A stretch of DNA of 64,000 nucleotides from positions 53,167-117,166 of the forward strand of contig JAFYYN010000147.1 of the NCBI GenBank assembly GCA_017557525.1, written 5' to 3'. Positions 51,533 through 61,400 of this stretch are shown one piece after another. This stretch comes from Lachnospiraceae bacterium. Its GTDB lineage: Bacteria; Bacillota; Clostridia; Lachnospirales; Lachnospiraceae. Both the position numbers and the translations under genes were made by a program. Numbering within the stretch: the first letter of the stretch is position 1; each line of letters begins with the position of its first letter. A model generated the notes under the pieces. The model did not search any database and had not been told where the DNA came from. It saw only the letters and a program-made list of their open reading frames with translations.

Positions 51533-51552
51533 CAGATAGTTTATATATTCAA

Positions 51553-53064
51553 TTAGTGCTGATTTCCACCGGGAGTGGTACGGAGCGTTACATCGTGATA
51601 TCCGCCCTCAACAATGGAAGTTGCAGAAACAAGGGTGATCTTTGCGTCCCTCTGCAGCTCAGGGATAGTAAGCACACCACAGTTACACATGGTGGACTTT
51701 ACCTTGTAAAGTGACTTGGCTACATTGTCCTTTAAAGGACCTGCGTATGTAACATATGAGTCAACGCCCTCTTCGAAGCTGAGCTTTGCCTTGCCGCCGA
51801 GATCGTATCTCTGCCAGTTACGTGCTCTGTTTGAACCCTCGCCCCAGTACTCTTTTACGTATTGGCCGTTAACCATGAGCTTGCTTGTAGGGCTCTCGTC
51901 GAAACGTGCAAAGTAACGGCCGAGCATGATAAAGTCTGCGCCCATAGCAAGAGCTAAGGTCATATGGTAATCATGAACGATACCGCCGTCAGCACAGATG
52001 GGAACGTAAATGCCGGTTTCCTTATAATATTCATCACGTGCCTTTGCTACCTCTATAACAGCTGTAGCCTGCCCGCGGCCGATACCCTTCTGTTCTCTGG
52101 TTATACAGATTGATCCGCCACCGATACCGATCTTTACGAAATCAGCACCGGCCTTAGCGAGGAACATGAACCCGTCACGGTCCACAACGTTTCCTGCGCC
52201 TACCTTTACGCTGTCACCGTACTTTTCACGGATAAAGCTTAAGGTCTTTTCCTGCCAGCAGGTATAACCCTCTGAGGAGTCGATGCAAAGTACGTCAGCG
52301 CCTGCTTCAACAAGTGCGGGAACTCTTTTTTCGTAGTCAAGGGTATTGATACCGGCACCTACCATATATCTTTTCTTTGAATCAAGCAGTTCGTTGGGAT
52401 TGGATTTATGCTCTGAATAGTCTTTTCTGAATACCATGTATTTAAGGCATCCGTTTGCATCGATCAAAGGAAGTGAATTAAGCTTGTTATCCCAGATGAT
52501 ATCATTTGCCTCTTTTAATGTTGTGGTATCGGGAGCAGTAACAAGATTTTCTAAAGGAGTCATGAAGCTCTTTACCTGAAGAGTTGTCTCCATGCGGCTT
52601 ACGCGATAATCACGGCTGGTAACTATACCTAAGAGCTTGCCGTGAGCAGTACCGTCACTGGTAATTGCTATAGTATTATGTCCGTTCTTTTCAACAAGGT
52701 CCAGAACGTCCTGAAGGGTGTCGTCCTCTTTAAGGTTTGAATCACTTACTACAAAGCCTGCTTTGTATGACTTAACTTTTGCTACCATTGCGGCTTCATC
52801 CTCGATGGACTGTGAGCCGTAGATAAATGACATTCCGCCTTCTTTTGCAAGGGCAATAGCCATAGTATCGTTTGATACTGACTGCATGATGGCTGAAACC
52901 AGAGGAATATTTAATGAAATAGGTGATTCCTCGGAACCCTTTCTGAATTTACAAAGGGGAGTGCGCAGAGATACATTTGCAGGGATGCAATCCGGAGATG
53001 TATATCCCGGAACTAATAGGTACTCGCTGAAAGTGTGTGAAGGTTCTTCAAAAAAGTAAGCCAT
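51553..53064 (-). CDS. guaB: IMP dehydrogenase
   Basis: The 503-aa enzyme makes XMP from IMP with NAD, the first committed step to GMP. The catalytic loop is [20 protein letters not shown] with its Cys. Two CBS domains (about 95-220, [13 protein letters not shown] at the linker) lie in the barrel. The C-terminal flap region ([20 protein letters not shown]) belongs to the IMPDH family. AGGAGGATGACATGG lies around the start. A promoter (53191-53163) and terminator make it monocistronic. No guanine riboswitch is visible in the leader. Confidence 0.96.
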   Translation of the reverse strand: MAYFFEEPSHTFSEYLLVPGYTSPDCIPANVSLRTPLCKFRKGSEESPISLNIPLVSAIMQSVSNDTMAIALAKEGGMSFIYGSQSIEDEAAMVAKVKSYKAGFVVSDSNLKEDDTLQDVLDLVEKNGHNTIAITSDGTAHGKLLGIVTSRDYRVSRMETTLQVKSFMTPLENLVTAPDTTTLKEANDIIWDNKLNSLPLIDANGCLKYMVFRKDYSEHKSNPNELLDSKKRYMVGAGINTLDYEKRVPALVEAGADVLCIDSSEGYTCWQEKTLSFIREKYGDSVKVGAGNVVDRDGFMFLAKAGADFVKIGIGGGSICITREQKGIGRGQATAVIEVAKARDEYYKETGIYVPICADGGIVHDYHMTLALAMGADFIMLGRYFARFDESPTSKLMVNGQYVKEYWGEGSNRARNWQRYDLGGKAKLSFEEGVDSYVTYAGPLKDNVAKSLYKVKSTMCNCGVLTIPELQRDAKITLVSATSIVEGGYHDVTLRTTPGGNQH

Positions 53065-53162
53065 GTCATCCTCCTTATTATGTTAAATTTATTGAAAACG
53101 TAGTAAATAAGGTGCTTCCCGCCATTTTTTCCGGTGGATGCAGTAGAAAAATATTAAACTTT
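53065..53162 (-). other. guaB leader, no recognised element
   Basis: The stretch between the guaB promoter and start is about 100 nt. It has no purine riboswitch-like structure that I recognise. Confidence 0.5.
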
Positions 53163-53191
53163 ATTATACAATGGCTTTTTTGCAAAGTCAA
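53163..53191 (-). promoter_or_regulatory. Promoter of guaB
   Basis: On the minus strand TTGACT (53191-53186), 17 nt, TATAAT (53168-53163). The leader is about 95 nt and contains no structure I could recognise. Confidence 0.75.
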
Positions 53192-53257
53192 GTAGTTATT
53201 CCTTTTTTTCTGTTGAAAAATTGTACAAGATATTCTGGTAAAACGTTTTTTAAACTG

Positions 53258-53326
53258 TTGCTTTTTTTAGTATAGTCTGATATTATGGTTTGTGACAGGG
53301 GGCAAGGTACTCTTGTCATAAACCTA
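53258..53326 (+). promoter_or_regulatory. Promoter and leader hairpin of GH43
   Basis: TTGCTT (53258-53263), a 17-nt spacer and TATTAT (53281-53286). Downstream, GGTTTGTGACAGGG (53287-53300) pairs with a CTTGTCATAAACC region (about 53313-53325), with one or two mismatches. Confidence 0.55.
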
Positions 53327-53354
53327 TTGTAATTAAGGAAAGGAAAATTTAAAA

Positions 53355-54275
53355 ATGTCAGAAGAATACAGTAAAAACCCTATTATAACAAATATTTACA
53401 CAGCGGATCCCGCACCCATGGTATATAATGATACTTTGTATCTTTATACCACTCACGATGAGGATAATCTGATCAACAACTTTTATACCATGTTTGACTG
53501 GAGATGCTTCTCAACAAAGGATATGGTCAACTGGACCGATCATGGTAAGATATTCTCACTCGATGATATCGAATGGGCAGATGACAGGGCATGGGCACCC
53601 CAGTGTATAGAAAGAAACGGAAAGTTTTATCTCTACTGTCCCGTACACAAAAAGGACGGGGGGATGGCTATTGCAGTAGGTATTTCTGATAAGCCCGAGG
53701 GTCCCTATAAGGATTTCGGATACCCTTTGGTTGATGAGGGTGACTGGAATGACATCGATCCTACAGTGTTTATTGATGATGACGGTCAGGCTTACCTTTA
53801 CTTTGGAAATCCTGAACTCAGATATGTCCTTTTAAACGAAGATATGGTTTCCTATAATGAAGAGATCGGGATTCAGAAGATACCTATGACAGTGGAGGCC
53901 TTTGGCAAGGGAGGCCACATGACCGGTACCACTTATGGAGAGGGTCCCTGGTTTTATAAGAGAAACGGTCTTTACTATATGGTATTTGCAGCTTTTGGTG
54001 AGGGCAAGGGTCGTAATGAGCATCTTGCATACTCAACCTCGGCTTCTCCTACAGGACCTTGGGAATACAAGGGCATCCTGATGGAAGAGGGGAAGTGCTT
54101 TACCAATCATCCCGGAGTATGTGATTTTAAGGGACATTCCTATCTTTTCTATCATACGGATGAGCTTCCCGGAGGCAGCCTTTTCCACAGAAGTGTATGC
54201 GTAGCGGAGTTTAACTACAACGCAGACGGAACCATCAATGTAATTGATAAATGTAATGGTGTAAAGAAGATATAA
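53355..54275 (+). CDS. Glycoside hydrolase family 43
   Basis: The 306-aa enzyme has a five-bladed propeller. Catalytic residues are ADPAPMVY (base Asp), DIDPTVFIDDDGQ (pKa-modulating Asp) and TTYGEGPWFY (acid Glu). GH43 members remove arabinofuranosyl or xylosyl groups from arabinoxylan and similar polymers. The absence of a signal peptide puts it in the cytoplasm. AAGGAAAGGAAAATT precedes ATG 53355. It is followed by a probably unrelated gene 16 nt away. Substrate cannot be fixed from sequence. Confidence 0.92.
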   Translation: MSEEYSKNPIITNIYTADPAPMVYNDTLYLYTTHDEDNLINNFYTMFDWRCFSTKDMVNWTDHGKIFSLDDIEWADDRAWAPQCIERNGKFYLYCPVHKKDGGMAIAVGISDKPEGPYKDFGYPLVDEGDWNDIDPTVFIDDDGQAYLYFGNPELRYVLLNEDMVSYNEEIGIQKIPMTVEAFGKGGHMTGTTYGEGPWFYKRNGLYYMVFAAFGEGKGRNEHLAYSTSASPTGPWEYKGILMEEGKCFTNHPGVCDFKGHSYLFYHTDELPGGSLFHRSVCVAEFNYNADGTINVIDKCNGVKKI

Positions 54276-54291
54276 GAGCATAGATACTGTT

Positions 54292-55338
54292 ATGGGGACG
54301 AAAGAGAATAAAAGCAAATTAACAGGAAAAGAGAAAAAACCACTGGTAAGAAAAATCCTCAAGGTGTTAATAATTTTTTTTATAGTGGTTGATGTGGTTT
54401 TAATTGGAGGAATCCTGTATCTGAGGCTTCCGGTAAGGGATTATTATAATCATTCTGAAAAAGGTTTCCTTATTCCGGACATCAATGATGGTTTTGTGGC
54501 ACAGGGACTTGCGTATGATGACAGGTCCGAATGCTTCTTTATAACCGGATATATGAATGATAAATCCGTATCGCCCATCTATTTGGTTGAAAAGGAAAAC
54601 GGAGTTTGTATCAAGACTTTAAAGATGCAAAATCAGGATGGCTCTGAGTTTCATGGGCATGCGGGCGGAATGACCGTGCATGGTGATTATGTATATGTTG
54701 CGGGAAGCGGTGATCACTGTCTCTATGTTTTTAAATATGTGGATGCCATGAGCCTTAATGATGGGGATTTCATAAAATCCGTTGGAACCTTCATGATGCC
54801 TGATGAAATGAGTGTCGCATATGTGGCATCTGATGCGGATTGTCTTTATTCTGGAGAGTTTTACAGACCAGGAAATTACGAAACCGATGAGAGTCATAAA
54901 ATGACGACTGACGCAGGGGATTATAATCAGGCGATGATTTTTGGATATAGGTTTTCAGATTCTGAAGATGCAGTATTTGGACTGGAATCAAAGCCATTTG
55001 AGGCATATTCGGTAACTGACCTGGTACAGGGAATGGAACTGAAGGATGGAAAAATCTACTTATCCACATCTTATGGTGTAGCATTCTCGCACATACTGGT
55101 TTACGATAAGCCCGTAAGTAAGAAGGCTTATACCGTAGCCGGCATTACGATGCCACTGTATGAGCTGGATTCGGCTTCACTGGTAAATGATTACAAATTC
55201 GCCCCGATGTCGGAGGAAATCGTGTTTGTTGACAACAGGCTTTATACGATGTGCGAATCGGCTTCTGATAAGTATATATTTGGAAAACTGACTTCTGCAA
55301 AATGGTGTTATTACACCGATATGGACTGGGAGCAATAA
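54292..55338 (+). CDS. Secreted propeller-like protein, one transmembrane anchor
   Basis: The 348-aa protein has a basic N-terminus and one hydrophobic helix (about 24-44), then an exported part with repeated DGxxY/VYVAGSG-type blades (GMTVHGDYVYVAGSGDHCLY and KDGKIYLSTSYGVAFSHI). It looks like a beta-propeller of quinoprotein or LVIVD-like type. No cofactor motif is visible. There is no clear ribosome site before ATG 54292, so it may be coupled to the GH43 gene 16 nt upstream. Confidence 0.7.
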   Translation: MGTKENKSKLTGKEKKPLVRKILKVLIIFFIVVDVVLIGGILYLRLPVRDYYNHSEKGFLIPDINDGFVAQGLAYDDRSECFFITGYMNDKSVSPIYLVEKENGVCIKTLKMQNQDGSEFHGHAGGMTVHGDYVYVAGSGDHCLYVFKYVDAMSLNDGDFIKSVGTFMMPDEMSVAYVASDADCLYSGEFYRPGNYETDESHKMTTDAGDYNQAMIFGYRFSDSEDAVFGLESKPFEAYSVTDLVQGMELKDGKIYLSTSYGVAFSHILVYDKPVSKKAYTVAGITMPLYELDSASLVNDYKFAPMSEEIVFVDNRLYTMCESASDKYIFGKLTSAKWCYYTDMDWEQ

Positions 55339-55346
55339 TATAAAAA

Positions 55347-55384
55347 CAGGGGACGACTTTAAGCCGTCCCTTGATCATTTTTAA
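55347..55384 (+). terminator. Probable terminator
   Basis: GGGACG (55350-55355) pairs with CGTCCC (55365-55370). The T-rich part comes later (CATTTTT), so it is a modest terminator. Confidence 0.5.
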
Positions 55385-55448
55385 AAACGGTTTAGAAAAC
55401 TAATTAACTAAGGTATTTAAAAAAATAGTATTTTCCCTCAATATATGT

Positions 55449-55454
55449 TATAGT
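55449..55454 (+). promoter_or_regulatory. Extended -10 promoter of the hydrolase operon
   Basis: TGTTATAGT (55446-55454) is an extended -10, about 45 nt before the start codon. Confidence 0.5.
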
Positions 55455-55500
55455 TATAGAAGTTTGAAAGAATTTTTTTCACCAGGGAAAGGTATATATA

Positions 55501-56418
55501 ATGAATCCACTGTTAAAAAAAGCCTTCAGGGCTGTAAATTTTGTATCAGGAAATACCATGACCGCAGAGGAACTCAAAAAACACCGTAAGCTTGCCGAAT
55601 GGGCAGGCGGGATTGCAACGCCCAAAGGAGATGTTGAGATTACTCCCTTTAAGGTTGGCAAAATCCGTTGTGAGGCTGTTAAACCGATATTTGCCCACAA
55701 TCCGAATTATGCCATACTGTATGCGCATGGTGGCGGATATGTGAGCGGTGGTTTAGGCTATGCCAGGATCCTTTCTGCAAAAATGGCGGCAGCTACAGGT
55801 TTTACCGTCTATTCATTTGCATATCGTCTGGCTCCCGAACATCAGTATCCGGCAGCACTGGAGGATGGGCTTGCAGTTTGGAAATACTTAACCGACAACC
55901 TTTTTTCGGCAGATCATATCCTGCTCGCAGGCGATTCTGCAGGAGGAAACCTGGCACTATGTCTGGTACAAAAACTGATCTCGGAAAACAAACCTGTCCC
56001 CAAAGAATTACTGCTGTTCAGTCCCTGGACCGATATGACGGGAACAGCCGGTTCCTATGAAAAAAATGCCGAGACGGATCCAATCCTTACCAAGAAATTT
56101 GTTATGGGTGCAGCCCATTCTTATATAGAGGACACAGATCTTGCCAACCCTGCATACAGTCCCCTGTTTGGAGATTTTAAAGGATTTCCTCCTGTCTTTA
56201 TCATGGCGGGAAGAAACGGTATACTACTTGACGACAGTATCCGGCTTAAAGATAAAATTGAAGAGGCCGGTGGGAAAGCCTGGCTTGATATAGAAGAAAA
56301 AGGCTGGCATGTATACCAGGAAATGCCAATACACATGGCACGCCAGGCAATGAAAAGACTTTCCGCACACGTGTCGGAGGAAATATACGGGACCAAAGAC
56401 ACAGAGAACAGGCCCTGA
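55501..56418 (+). CDS. Alpha/beta hydrolase (HSL/esterase type)
   Basis: The 305-aa enzyme has YAHGGGYVSGG (oxyanion loop), AGDSAGGNLAL (nucleophile Ser) and a later Asp-His pair (FIMAGRNGILLDDS, KGWHVYQ). These make up the HSL-type carboxylesterase triad. ATG 55501 follows GGGAAAGG. It is the first gene of an operon with an acyltransferase-like protein and a DUF6320 protein. In that context it may hydrolyse or transfer acyl groups on a lipid or cell-wall compound. Confidence 0.9.
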   Translation: MNPLLKKAFRAVNFVSGNTMTAEELKKHRKLAEWAGGIATPKGDVEITPFKVGKIRCEAVKPIFAHNPNYAILYAHGGGYVSGGLGYARILSAKMAAATGFTVYSFAYRLAPEHQYPAALEDGLAVWKYLTDNLFSADHILLAGDSAGGNLALCLVQKLISENKPVPKELLLFSPWTDMTGTAGSYEKNAETDPILTKKFVMGAAHSYIEDTDLANPAYSPLFGDFKGFPPVFIMAGRNGILLDDSIRLKDKIEEAGGKAWLDIEEKGWHVYQEMPIHMARQAMKRLSAHVSEEIYGTKDTENRP

Positions 56419-56454
56419 TCTGACAGGTATATCAGTTTATAAGAGGAGCATTAA

Positions 56455-57705
56455 ATGAGCAGTAACAACTGGTACAAAATAGACAATGTGGCCAAGGTTT
56501 TTCTGGCTACGGTCGGAAAGAGGGATACAAGATCTTTCCGCTTAAGCTGTACCTTAAAAGAAAATATAGACCCTGACCTACTGCAGCAGGCGGTCCTTTC
56601 AGCTATACAGGACAGACCTCAGGTACAGGTAAGGATACGTCGAGGTATATTCTGGCACTATATGGAAGATACGGATATTCTTCCAAAGGTTACCGAAGAA
56701 AACGATAGGATATGCCCTCTGCTTTACGTACCTGCAAAAGCGATGCTGCACTACCAGGTTACTTATTTCGGAAACAGGATTAATCTTGAAATATTCCATG
56801 CACTGACAGATGGAACAGGAGCTATGGAGTTTTTAAATATCATTGTGCTCGACTATCTGAAACTAAAGTATTCGGGTCAGTTTACTGACGTCACCATACA
56901 TTCGGGAGCATCTGCCGGAGATTTAAGTCAGGACAGCTACAGGCAGTTTTTCGGCAGCAAAAATCTTTCAAGAGGGCCTGCTCAAAGCAAGGCATATCAT
57001 CCGGGAGGACTGAAGCTGCCCTATAACCAGCTGCAGTTTTTTGAGATACATATGCCCGTTTCACAGATTTTACCCAGGGCAAAGCAGATCAAGGTATCAC
57101 TTACAAGCTATCTTGGGGCTTTGTGGATGCTGGCAATACGTGACGAAATGCCACCAAGGAGAAGAAATCTGCCGGTGACGATTTCTTTGCCGGTAAATTT
57201 ACGAAATTATTATCCGTCTCAGACTGCGAGGAATTTCTTTAACAGTGTAAACGTAACCCATGTATTTGATAAGGATATTTCAATAGAGGAGCTGGCAACA
57301 GAATTTGATGTAAACCTAAAGAGCCAGCTTACCGAGGAAAACATCAAAAAGCAGATGGACAACTTTGAAACCATGGAGTATGTGGCACCGGTCCGCGTTG
57401 TTCCGCTCTTTATAAAGCAGCTTGTGGTGCGACATTTTACAAAGAAATCAAATAAAAAAGTAACCATGGTCTTTTCAAATATGGGAATACAGAAGCCGCC
57501 GGTGTCTGTAGGAGAGCAAATAGAAAATTACAGTGGTTTCTGCAGTACAAATTCCTTATTTTCAACAATGTTTAGTTATAAGGATAATCTGACTCTCGGA
57601 GTTTCTTCAGCCTTCGTCAACACCAATGTGGTTAAAAACTTTGTAAAAGGTCTTTCACAGTCCGGTGTAGATATTAAGGTTTATGCAACGGAGGTGATAA
57701 AATAA
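56455..57705 (+). CDS. Condensation-domain/alcohol acyltransferase-like protein
   Basis: The 416-aa protein has the HxxxDG motif of acyltransferases in FHALTDGTGAMEF. The N-terminal half (residues 1-190) and C-terminal half (DMEFETDVNLKSQLTEENI-like region) correspond to the chloramphenicol acetyltransferase/condensation fold. It resembles alcohol acetyltransferase or wax ester synthase-like proteins of unknown substrate. GAGGAGC precedes ATG 56455. Its stop overlaps the DUF6320 start by one base. Confidence 0.78.
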   Translation: MSSNNWYKIDNVAKVFLATVGKRDTRSFRLSCTLKENIDPDLLQQAVLSAIQDRPQVQVRIRRGIFWHYMEDTDILPKVTEENDRICPLLYVPAKAMLHYQVTYFGNRINLEIFHALTDGTGAMEFLNIIVLDYLKLKYSGQFTDVTIHSGASAGDLSQDSYRQFFGSKNLSRGPAQSKAYHPGGLKLPYNQLQFFEIHMPVSQILPRAKQIKVSLTSYLGALWMLAIRDEMPPRRRNLPVTISLPVNLRNYYPSQTARNFFNSVNVTHVFDKDISIEELATEFDVNLKSQLTEENIKKQMDNFETMEYVAPVRVVPLFIKQLVVRHFTKKSNKKVTMVFSNMGIQKPPVSVGEQIENYSGFCSTNSLFSTMFSYKDNLTLGVSSAFVNTNVVKNFVKGLSQSGVDIKVYATEVIK

Positions 57706-58403
57706 TGAGAAAATGTCCGTATTGTAAGATCGGGATCGGTGGAGATTCCGTAAAATGTCCGCTTTGTCAAAGCAAGGTAATGATCATAGATGAAGCAGAC
57801 AGCAAAGAAAATGAAATTACTGACAGGCCGTATTTCCCTAAGCTGGAAGCGCAGCAGAAAAGGTCTTTCTTTTATAAATTACAGCTGTTTATCGTATGGA
57901 TCATCCTGATAGTCGGTATAGGCCTTGATTTTATGTTGGGTTTGAGACTGCCTTCGTTTCCTAATCTGCATTGGAGCCTTATCCTTGCAATGCAGCTGGT
58001 GGCATTTGAATTTGGCATCATGAGACAGTTTAAACCCGGTACAGGTTCAGCAAGAAAAGTGACAATGATGGTGCTTATCATACTGGCTTTACTGTCGGTT
58101 ACAGCGTATTTCTTTGGGTTCCTTAAACTGACCCTTGACTTAATTGTACCGATAGTTTTGACCGGGACTATTATAGCTAATTTTGTGCTAGCCATGGTGG
58201 ATAAACAGGGAAATACTATGGCATATCTGCTGTCGGGACTTCTTTTCGGAGTAATCCCAAGCATTATCCTTTATATCGTAAGACAGGAGATGCCGCTGGC
58301 ATGGACCATCTGTATGCTGGTAAGCGTGATACTATTGGTTGGAGCGATCATTTTTAAGGGTAAATCAGTGGCAGCAGAGATTCAGAAAAGATTTAATGTA
58401 TAA
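57705..58403 (+). CDS. DUF6320 zinc-ribbon membrane protein
   Basis: The 232-aa protein starts with a zinc ribbon, CPYCKIG (C4, C7) and CPLCQSK. Six transmembrane helices fill residues 60-225. This matches DUF6320. The start codon overlaps the previous stop (TAATG). The same trio, hydrolase-acyltransferase-DUF6320, is known to me as a recurrent clostridial operon without an assigned product. The zinc ribbon may contact RNA or protein at the membrane. Confidence 0.85.
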   Translation: MRKCPYCKIGIGGDSVKCPLCQSKVMIIDEADSKENEITDRPYFPKLEAQQKRSFFYKLQLFIVWIILIVGIGLDFMLGLRLPSFPNLHWSLILAMQLVAFEFGIMRQFKPGTGSARKVTMMVLIILALLSVTAYFFGFLKLTLDLIVPIVLTGTIIANFVLAMVDKQGNTMAYLLSGLLFGVIPSIILYIVRQEMPLAWTICMLVSVILLVGAIIFKGKSVAAEIQKRFNV

Positions 58404-58437
58404 GGGCTGTGAAGTAATCCTCCACAGCCCTTTTTTA
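58402..58437 (+). terminator. Terminator after DUF6320
   Basis: AAGGGCTGTG (58402-58411) pairs with CACAGCCCTT (58423-58432), followed by T6. Confidence 0.85.
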
Positions 58438-58471
58438 GCTTCCAGAAACAAAATTCTCTGATATGATATAT

Positions 58472-61400
58472 TTATGCGAAATACTTAGCAGCAGCCTTGA
58501 ACATATTTATTTCGTAGTTTCCGGCTACGTTCTTGTACAGACCCTGGTCATAACGTTCACTATGGCCCATCTTACCGAAGATCCTGCCATCGGGAGAAGT
58601 GATGCCCTCGATAGCAAATGCGGAATTGTTCGGGTTGAAAAGAATGTCCGAAGTAGGTGTACCTTTAAGGTCTACATACTGGGTAGCTATCTGTCCATTG
58701 GCAGCAAGCTTTCTTATCTGAGCCTCATCGCAGAAGAAACGGCCCTCGCCATGTGAAATTGCTACATTATATACATCGCCGACCTTGGTCTCAGCAAGCC
58801 AGGGAGACTTGTTGGAGCATACTCGAGTTCTAACTATCTTACTCTGATGGCGACCAATAGTGTTAAATGTAAGTGTTGCACTGTTCTCATCGGTCTCGAT
58901 GATGTGTCCGTAAGGCAGCAGGCCTGACTTGAGTAGAGCCTGGAAACCATTACAGATACCGCACATAAGACCGTCATTCTTATATAACAGGTTCTCGACT
59001 GCCTCTGTAACCTTGGGGTTACGAAGGAATGCCAGGATGAACTTAGCGGAACCGTCAGGCTCGTCACCGCCGGAGAATCCACCGGGAAGGAAGATTGCCT
59101 GTGCATCCTTAGCAGCATTTGCGAAGTAGTTGATCGAATCTGTGATTGCGTCAGCAGTTAAGTTCTTTATTACTATTATCTCAGGATCAAAACCGGCATC
59201 CCTTGCAGCCTTTGCGGAGTCAAACTCGCAATTTGTTCCGGGGAAGGCAGGGATCAGTATCTTAGGGCTTACGCCGTTGATAGCTGGACCATTATAACTT
59301 ATTCTCTCAAAATTATCCTTGTAATCGAACTTTTCGTAAGCCTTCTTTTCAACAGAAGCAGTCTCCATAGGGAATACTTTCTCAAGTTTTCCATTGTAAA
59401 CTGTAAGAAGTTCTTCAAGTGCGAGCTTCTCAGCGCCAAAGAAGATAGCAGCTTCTTCCTCAGTACGTCCTAAAATCCTGGCATTTTCGGTAAGCTCTGA
59501 AAGTAAGTTCTTTCTCTCTAAAGCATCACTTACTTCTATAATAAATGAGCCGTAGTTGTATGAGAAGATATCATCCTCTGTTATGGAATCAGCATATCTG
59601 AAACCAATACTGTTACCAAAGCACATCTTCATAACAGCCTCTGCGATACCGCCGATACCGGGTGTGTACATAGCCTTGATGCCGCCAAGCAGGTTGCACT
59701 TCTCAATAATCGCGAAGTTTTTCTTCATGGATTCGGGAGTAGGGATACCATGCTCGTCTCTTTCAGGCTCTAAAAGGTATACATTATTAAGAGCAGCCTT
59801 AAACTCGGGTGAGATGATGCTGCCGATCTTTGTAGTTGTAACTGCGAAAGATACCAATGTGGGCGGAACATCAAGCTTTTCAAAGGAACCGCTCATTGAA
59901 TCCTTGCCGCCGATGGCTGCAGCTTCGTAATCAAGCTGTGCCTTTAATGCGCCAAGCAGTGCACATAAGGGCTTACCCCAGCGCTTGCTTTCCTTCATAG
60001 GCTTCTCAAAGAACTCCTGGAAGGTGAGGTAGATATCCTTGTAGCTTGCACCTGTTGCGATAAGCTTTGCAATTGATTCAGCTACTGCAAGATATGCTCC
60101 GTGGTAAGGTGACTTCTCCGTAATAAAAGGATTGTAGCCCCATGACATGAGAGAAACGGTATTTGTATGCTTTTTCTCTACGGAGATTTTCTGAACCATG
60201 GCCTGGATAGGAGTTATCTGGTTCTTTCCACCAAAAGGCATAAGTACTGTGCCTGCACCGATGGTGGAGTCAAATCTTTCGGATAAGCCCTGCTTTGAGC
60301 AGACATTAAGGTCGCCCGCAAGGGTAGTATATTTTTCTTTAAAACTCAACTTTGAAGGATCTGCAGCTAAATCAACAGGTGTAATAGCAGGATTGGTAAG
60401 GCTTTCCTTTGTATAAAGAGGATATGTCTTATCAAAATCTGCTGCCTTAGCTGTTTCAATATCAATATGCTTTTCTGCGCCGTTTGAATTAAGGAATTCT
60501 CTGGAAATATCAACGATGGTTGCGTCATTCCAGTGCATTCTTAAACGCTTTTCTTCGGTAACTACAGCTACCTTTGTAGCCTCAAGGTTCTCTTTTGCAC
60601 AGAGCTCCATGAATTTATCCATATCTTCGGCAGCTACGACTACAGCCATACGCTCCTGAGACTCGGAAATAGCAAGCTCTGTTCCGTCAAGACCGTCATA
60701 TTTCTTGGGTACTGCGTTAAGGTTGATGTCAAGACCATCTGCAAGTTCACCTATAGCTACGGATACTCCACCGGCGCCGAAATCGTTACAACGCTTGATC
60801 AAGCGGGAAGCGGTCTCGTTCCTGAACAGTCTCTGAAGCTTTCTTTCTTCGGGAGCATTACCTTTCTGTACCTCAGCACCACAGGTGGTAAGGGACTCTA
60901 AGGTGTGCTTCTTGGATGAACCAGTAGCTCCGCCACAGCCGTCACGACCTGTACGGCCACCGAGCAGGATAACAATATCACCGGGCTCAGGACATTCACG
61001 ACGCACGCATCTTTCGGGAGCGGCTGCGATAACAGCACCAATCTCCATACGTTTTGCCTGATAACCATCATGGTAAAGCTCATCAACGATACCGGTAGCA
61101 AGACCAATCTGGTTACCGTATGAACTGTAACCTGCTGCGGCTGTATATGTAAGCTTTCTCTGAGGAAGCTTACCGGGCAGGGTTTCCTTGATAGGTCTTA
61201 AGGGGTTCGAAGCACCTGTTACACGCATAGCTGCGTATACATAGGAACGGCCCGAAAGCGGATCACGGATAGCTCCGCCGATACATGTAGCAGCACCACC
61301 GAAAGGTTCTATTTCGGTAGGATGGTTATGTGTTTCGTTTTTGAATAAAAGGAGCCATTTCTCTGTTTCACCGTCTACATCAACGTCGATCTTAACTGTA

